The notes under the pieces were generated by a model, which worked only from the letters and a program-made list of their open reading frames with translations, was not told where the DNA came from and searched no databases. Made by a program: the position numbers and the translations under genes. A stretch of 10,574 bases of DNA from Patescibacteria group bacterium (lineage in GTDB: Bacteria > Patescibacteriota > Saccharimonadia > Saccharimonadales > HK-STAS-PATE-42), in contig JAUPUA010000018.1 of assembly GCA_030917805.1 (NCBI GenBank), positions 1 to 10,574 of the forward strand, in the 5' to 3' direction. Positions within the stretch are counted from its first letter, which is position 1. Each line of letters begins with the position of its first letter. Shown one piece after another: positions 7,700 through 10,574 of the stretch.

Positions 7700-8041
7700 A
7701 TGGTCGAAAGTAGAGCCCCAGATCCAAGGCTAGTGCAGCTTGGTAGACAAGCATTTATAGATCAACAAAGACGTAGAAGTGCTACTAGAGGGATGCAGGG
7801 TATTGTATTGCAATCTCAACTTTTAGAAAGAGCAATATCTGTTCAAGCAAGAAAAAGAGGTGGAATCAGCAGGGAAGCACTAGAACAACACCTAGAGAAA
7901 ATAGGAGAATTTGCTACCGCCTGGAACTGGATACCACCAAACCATCTTTCACCTGAGCGACCAATTCTCGATGCTATGGCCTCATTGGCCTTATTAGAAC
8001 CAAATCCAGCTGATACAACAGGAACAAACACAGCCGCCTAA
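7700..8041 (+). CDS. Hypothetical protein, 113 aa, downstream of rpsG
   Basis: I do not recognise this protein. It begins 15 nt after the rpsG stop on the same strand and is probably part of the rpsL-rpsG transcript, in the slot where fusA often lies. The first two thirds are rich in Arg/Gln and likely helical, with basic clusters QQRRR (residues 23-27) and RKRGG (51-55). A second helical part follows (SREALEQHLEKIGEFATAW), then WIPPNHLSPERP, a short hydrophobic helix (ILDAMASLALL) and a Pro/Thr-rich C-terminus. It has no cysteine, signal peptide or transmembrane segment. The basic helices and ribosomal neighbours make an RNA- or ribosome-associated role conceivable, but that is speculation. 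The ATG at 7700 is weakly supported, with only GATAGAAG upstream. No overlapping alternative frame looks better. Confidence 0.75.
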   Translation: MVESRAPDPRLVQLGRQAFIDQQRRRSATRGMQGIVLQSQLLERAISVQARKRGGISREALEQHLEKIGEFATAWNWIPPNHLSPERPILDAMASLALLEPNPADTTGTNTAA

Positions 8042-8069
8042 TATATCCAAGGCTGTAAGGTTATATAAC

Positions 8070-8096
8070 TAGACATAAGCGCTACTGCGCTATAAT
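8070..8096 (+). promoter_or_regulatory. Candidate promoter of the ABC transporter gene
   Basis: A perfect TATAAT (8091-8096) is preceded by TAGACA (8070-8075), five of six matches to TTGACA, but the spacer is only 15 nt. A short inverted repeat (8078-8091) fills the spacer and touches the -10. The spacing is suboptimal, so the -35 assignment is uncertain; the -10 is convincing. It sits 28 nt before the ABC start codon. Confidence 0.45.
8078..8091. repeat. Short inverted repeat inside the ABC promoter
   Basis: AGCGC (8078-8082) and GCGCT (8087-8091) form a 5-bp GC-rich stem with a TACT loop, between the candidate -35 and -10 and overlapping the first base of the -10. It could be a small operator or chance; it lacks a T-tract and is not a convincing terminator. 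Confidence 0.4.
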
Positions 8097-8123
8097 AAAA
8101 CTTAAACTTAAAATAAGATCTTC

Positions 8124-9938
8124 ATGAGAAATCAAAAAAACAAAACTGATCAAAAAGATCAGTCAATCAAAGCTATTCTTAGCTTGTACCGCCACAACCT
8201 AAAGAAACTGAACACAGTATTCTTTCTGACATTTTTGGCAAATATATTCATAGCAATCCTACCTTATTTCATTGGAAAGATAGCAGGCTTAGTAAGCCAG
8301 CCTCAGGTCAGCTACAATGAAGTATCCAAATGGGTATATTTGATGGTTGGCTGTGTAATTGTACACGAGGTTCTATGGAAACTGGCTGAGTTCTCAAGTG
8401 TTTTTTGGCAAACCAAAGTTCATTATAAGTTCAGAGATATTATTCAAAAGTTTTCTTGGAGTTACCAATATGAAGATTTCGTAGAAAAACCAAGCGGGAA
8501 GATTGCCAGTGCAGTACACGAGACTTACTTTAAGCTAGGAACACTATCTTATGAATTCATGGACGAAGACATCAATAATTTCATTAAGTTTCCTGTTTTT
8601 ATAGGTATATTGTTCATAACTACCAAAGAGAATGCCGTATTATTCATGATCTTCTTGGCAATTCTAATATTCGTATCTTGGATTAGCCTGAAAAAGGTTA
8701 GATTAACTGCAAGTACTCATTCTGATATGCAATCAACTGTATTGGGAAGACTATATGATTCTATGGCTAACTTCGTTAATGTTAAATCGTTTAAAAGTGA
8801 AGAAGTTGAGCTCAAGTCTCTACATAATGACAATAAGCAGATGATGGGTACTTCTATGAAAAGAAGTATTGCAGACCTATTCTATTGGGGATATGCTGGT
8901 GTAGTTATACATGGAGGACTTTGGACATGCTTTGCAATCCTAAACTTATGGCTGTACAGAAATGGCAGATTAGATATTGCTGGTTTTGTCACGGCCTTAA
9001 CTGTCTTACAGCAATTTACGAATAGCATTTGGGACATCTCTGGGAGAATTAAGAGCATAACTACTAACGTCTCAGAATATAAGCAAAACTATAATTACCT
9101 CTTCCCTGGGCGAAACGTTGTTAAAGAATATTATCAGGATTTAAGTACACCAAAACAAAAGATCTTTAAGCCTGCGTTTAATGAAGGAATCAGGCTCAAT
9201 AAGCTAAACTTTGCATATCCAGATCGTAAGGATACTTTGGTACTTAAAAATATCAGTATTAACATTAAGAAGAATGAAAAGATTGGGATAGTAGGGAAGA
9301 GTGGCTCTGGAAAATCTACCTTGATCAAACTTCTCCTGGGTTTCTATGAGTATAAAGAGGGCGCTGTTCAGATTGATGGCAACAATGTATCAAAAGAAGA
9401 GTTAAGCTTAATAAACTCATACGTTCCGCAGGATACTACTCTATTCCAACAGAGTGTTGCCTATAATATTGCCTATGCCAAGGAAGGTAGAGCCAGCCTG
9501 AAAGAGGTAATTGTTGCAGCCAAAAAAGCCCACGCCCATGAGTTTATTAACTCACTTCCGGAAAAATATGATACTCTAGTGGGTGAGAGAGGAATTAAAC
9601 TAAGCCTTGGGCAGCGCCAACGTATTGCAATCGCCAGAGCATTCCTTAAAGAGTCAGACTTGTTAATTTTAGACGAAGCCACATCTGCACTAGATTCCAA
9701 AACAGAGAAACTAGTTCAAGAATCGCTTGAAGATTTATGGGAGGGCAAGACTGTCATAGCAATCGCCCACAGGCTATCAACCCTAAACAATGTTGATAGA
9801 ATAATCGTCATGGATAATGGAAGAATTGTCGAGCAGGGAACAAAATCTGAATTATTGAGCCTAGGTGGTATATTTGCCGATCTATGGAACCATCAAAAGA
9901 ATGGCCTAATTATCGATGAAGACGAAAAGGAACTGTGA
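8124..9938 (+). CDS. ABC exporter half-transporter (MsbA/ABCB type), permease fused to ATPase
   Basis: An ATP-driven membrane exporter of 604 aa in the usual half-transporter layout, expected to act as a dimer. The permease domain has about six hydrophobic segments (near residues 31-55, 69-91, 152-166, 170-189, 251-278 and 283-303). The nucleotide-binding domain starts near 355: A-loop Tyr365, Walker A GKSGSGKST (391-399), Q-loop Gln436 in YVPQD, signature LSLGQ (493-497), Walker B LLILDE with Glu518, D-loop SALD (521-524) and switch His549. The signature has Leu for the usual first Gly of LSGGQ; the other catalytic positions are standard. There is no leader-peptidase domain and no cleavable signal. 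The substrate cannot be read from the sequence: lipid, peptide or drug export are all possible. It appears to have its own promoter, and 82 nt separate it from the ribosomal block. It ends in TGA and converges on the LOG-like gene. Confidence 0.95.
   Translation: MRNQKNKTDQKDQSIKAILSLYRHNLKKLNTVFFLTFLANIFIAILPYFIGKIAGLVSQPQVSYNEVSKWVYLMVGCVIVHEVLWKLAEFSSVFWQTKVHYKFRDIIQKFSWSYQYEDFVEKPSGKIASAVHETYFKLGTLSYEFMDEDINNFIKFPVFIGILFITTKENAVLFMIFLAILIFVSWISLKKVRLTASTHSDMQSTVLGRLYDSMANFVNVKSFKSEEVELKSLHNDNKQMMGTSMKRSIADLFYWGYAGVVIHGGLWTCFAILNLWLYRNGRLDIAGFVTALTVLQQFTNSIWDISGRIKSITTNVSEYKQNYNYLFPGRNVVKEYYQDLSTPKQKIFKPAFNEGIRLNKLNFAYPDRKDTLVLKNISINIKKNEKIGIVGKSGSGKSTLIKLLLGFYEYKEGAVQIDGNNVSKEELSLINSYVPQDTTLFQQSVAYNIAYAKEGRASLKEVIVAAKKAHAHEFINSLPEKYDTLVGERGIKLSLGQRQRIAIARAFLKESDLLILDEATSALDSKTEKLVQESLEDLWEGKTVIAIAHRLSTLNNVDRIIVMDNGRIVEQGTKSELLSLGGIFADLWNHQKNGLIIDEDEKEL
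8145..8163 (+). repeat. Perfect inverted repeat in the first codons of the ABC gene
   Basis: ACTGATC (8145-8151) and GATCAGT (8157-8163) are perfect 7-bp arms around an AAAAA loop, covering codons 8-14. A separate 8-bp palindrome AAGATCTT (8115-8122) ends one base before the ATG. A hairpin here could affect initiation, or the site could bind a protein; chance in a Lys/Asp/Gln-rich start is also possible. Confidence 0.45.
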
Positions 9939-9947
9939 TCCAAACCA

Positions 9948-10021
9948 CTTCCCTACTATCCCCTGTCATATATTAGCCAGTACTCATTTTGTACTAATCT
10001 AGACTGGAAAGAGCAGGGAAG
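9948..10021. repeat. Nested inverted repeats in the convergent spacer, possible bidirectional terminator
   Basis: Between the ABC stop and the LOG-like stop are several pairing arms. Outer: CTTCCCT (9948-9954) with AGGGAAG (10015-10021), or alternatively CCCTG (9961-9965) with CAGGG (10014-10018). Middle: CCAGT (9977-9981) with ACTGG (10003-10007). Inner: AGTAC (9979-9983) with GTACT (9991-9995) around a TCATTTT loop. The middle and inner stems overlap and are mutually exclusive. No clear T-tract follows on either strand. Its place between convergent genes suggests a shared transcript end, but the mechanism is not evident. Confidence 0.4.
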
Positions 10022-10022
10022 A

Positions 10023-10043
10023 GTGAGATTATCACTTCTCTTT
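10023..10043 (-). terminator. Weak hairpin over the stop codon of the LOG-like gene
   Basis: On the minus strand AGTGA, including the TGA stop, pairs with TCACT around a TAATC loop, and the stem extends by 2-3 pairs past a bulged base. The downstream sequence is pyrimidine-rich but has no U-run. This is at most a weak terminator. Confidence 0.25.
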
Positions 10044-10574
10044 GAACTTATCAAAAGTAGCCTTTACAACAACATCTAGTAGTTTGTCAATGTCTTCATT
10101 ATAGAATACATCGTGTCTGTCATTGCACACTCCCCCTTTGCATAAACCAGCCACAATCATTAGTTCATCAAACATATCAGAAGTACCACCAGAATTACTC
10201 ACAACACCAACTGGTTTATGAGCCTCAATTGCCGTAGCAAACTCGTGTACTGTACCCATTCTACCACCAATAGAAATCACACAATCAGAGCTATTAATTA
10301 GCAAACTATCACGCCCAACATAATGCATCCCAGTGTAGAGAATAAAGTCATAGTTCTCAGTCGGTAACTTGTACTTAACAATATGCTCTTTATAGCTTTG
10401 AGCTGGGCTTATTCCAATACTTCTTCCGCCAACACTCTTTGCACCTTGGGCAGCCCAGTCTGGCAAACCCACAGTAGCACCAGTTATTAAAGTGTGCCCA
10501 CGGAGTGCAATTTGCTTGCCTATTTCAAAAGCAATCTTATAATCCATATCTACAGTTGGACCATGTGCTGCACC
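10032..10574 (-). CDS. LOG/SLOG-family Rossmann nucleotide-binding protein, 5'-partial
   Basis: The frame is open to the window edge. The nine codons before the first visible Met (base 10547) read GAAHGPTVD and look like the end of the first Rossmann strand-loop, so that Met is probably internal and a short N-terminus is missing. Visible features: GKQIALRGHTLITGATVGLPDWAAQGA, typical of the second helix/strand, then MHYVGRD..., SSDCVISIGGRMGTVHEFATAIE. The last part matches the LOG signature, in which an Arg (here in GRDSLL) and the Glu after the GG..GT motif act in nucleotide phosphoribohydrolase chemistry. The usual PGGxGT is IGGRMGT here. Related families hydrolyse nucleoside 5'-monophosphates (LOG/cytokinin activation in plants, PpnN-like enzymes in bacteria) or only bind nucleotides, so the reaction is not assigned. 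It ends in tandem TGA-TAA and converges on the ABC gene. Its promoter lies outside the window. Confidence 0.85.
   Translation of the reverse strand, partial: GAAHGPTVDMDYKIAFEIGKQIALRGHTLITGATVGLPDWAAQGAKSVGGRSIGISPAQSYKEHIVKYKLPTENYDFILYTGMHYVGRDSLLINSSDCVISIGGRMGTVHEFATAIEAHKPVGVVSNSGGTSDMFDELMIVAGLCKGGVCNDRHDVFYNEDIDKLLDVVVKATFDKFKEK

Noticed and set aside
9600..9614. LSLGQ in place of LSGGQ in the ABC ATPase
   Set aside because: LSxGQ variants are tolerated in ABC proteins, and all other ATPase motifs are intact, so this does not indicate inactivation.
9936..10079. The frame after the ABC TGA stays open for 46 codons, suggesting stop readthrough or TGA recoding
   Set aside because: No TGA occurs inside any of the long genes, the extension has no domain character, and it runs antisense into the LOG-like gene. 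TGA is best read as a stop.

Overview
The window is bacterial and covers the transcription/ribosome core cluster rpoB-rpoC-rpsL-rpsG, followed by a small unrecognised gene, an ABC exporter half-transporter, and a convergent LOG-family gene cut by the right edge. All three stop codons are used as stops (TGA ends the ABC and LOG genes) and no TGA interrupts more than 3,000 codons. This excludes the TGA-recoding lineages (mycoplasmas, Gracilibacteria, SR1). The sequence is moderately AT-rich and gene-dense, no start has a strong AGGAGG, and the core proteins diverge at normally fixed positions. My best guess is a Patescibacteria/CPR genome, possibly Saccharibacteria. This is inference from style and divergence, not a database match.

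Layout: rpoB (1-2757, 5' end outside the window) and rpoC (2803-6630) are 45 nt apart and look co-transcribed. A 137-nt spacer holds a strong GC-rich hairpin overlapping a promoter with a perfect TATAAT. Next come rpsL (6768-7181), rpsG (7208-7684) and a 113-codon gene (7700-8041), closely packed and probably one transcript; fusA, often next to rpsG, is absent here. An 82-nt spacer with a second hairpin and TATAAT precedes the ABC exporter (8124-9938). The exporter converges on the LOG-like gene (complement of 10032-10574) across a 93-nt spacer rich in nested inverted repeats.

RpoB, RpoC, S12 and S7 build the core of RNA polymerase and the small ribosomal subunit. The most striking signal is in RpoC. 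The N-terminal zinc ribbon has the normal length but none of its four cysteines, and the second zinc site keeps only one of four. The trigger loop has Leu-Asn in place of the bacterial Met-Arg while keeping the catalytic-region His, and the F-loop and bridge-helix hinge are also altered. The catalytic NADFDGDQMA motif is intact, so this looks like a working but apparently zinc-free, remodelled polymerase rather than a decayed gene. RpoB carries several non-consensus residues in the rifampicin pocket, and S12 has changed residues at two streptomycin-associated positions, so intrinsic insensitivity to both drugs is a testable prediction.
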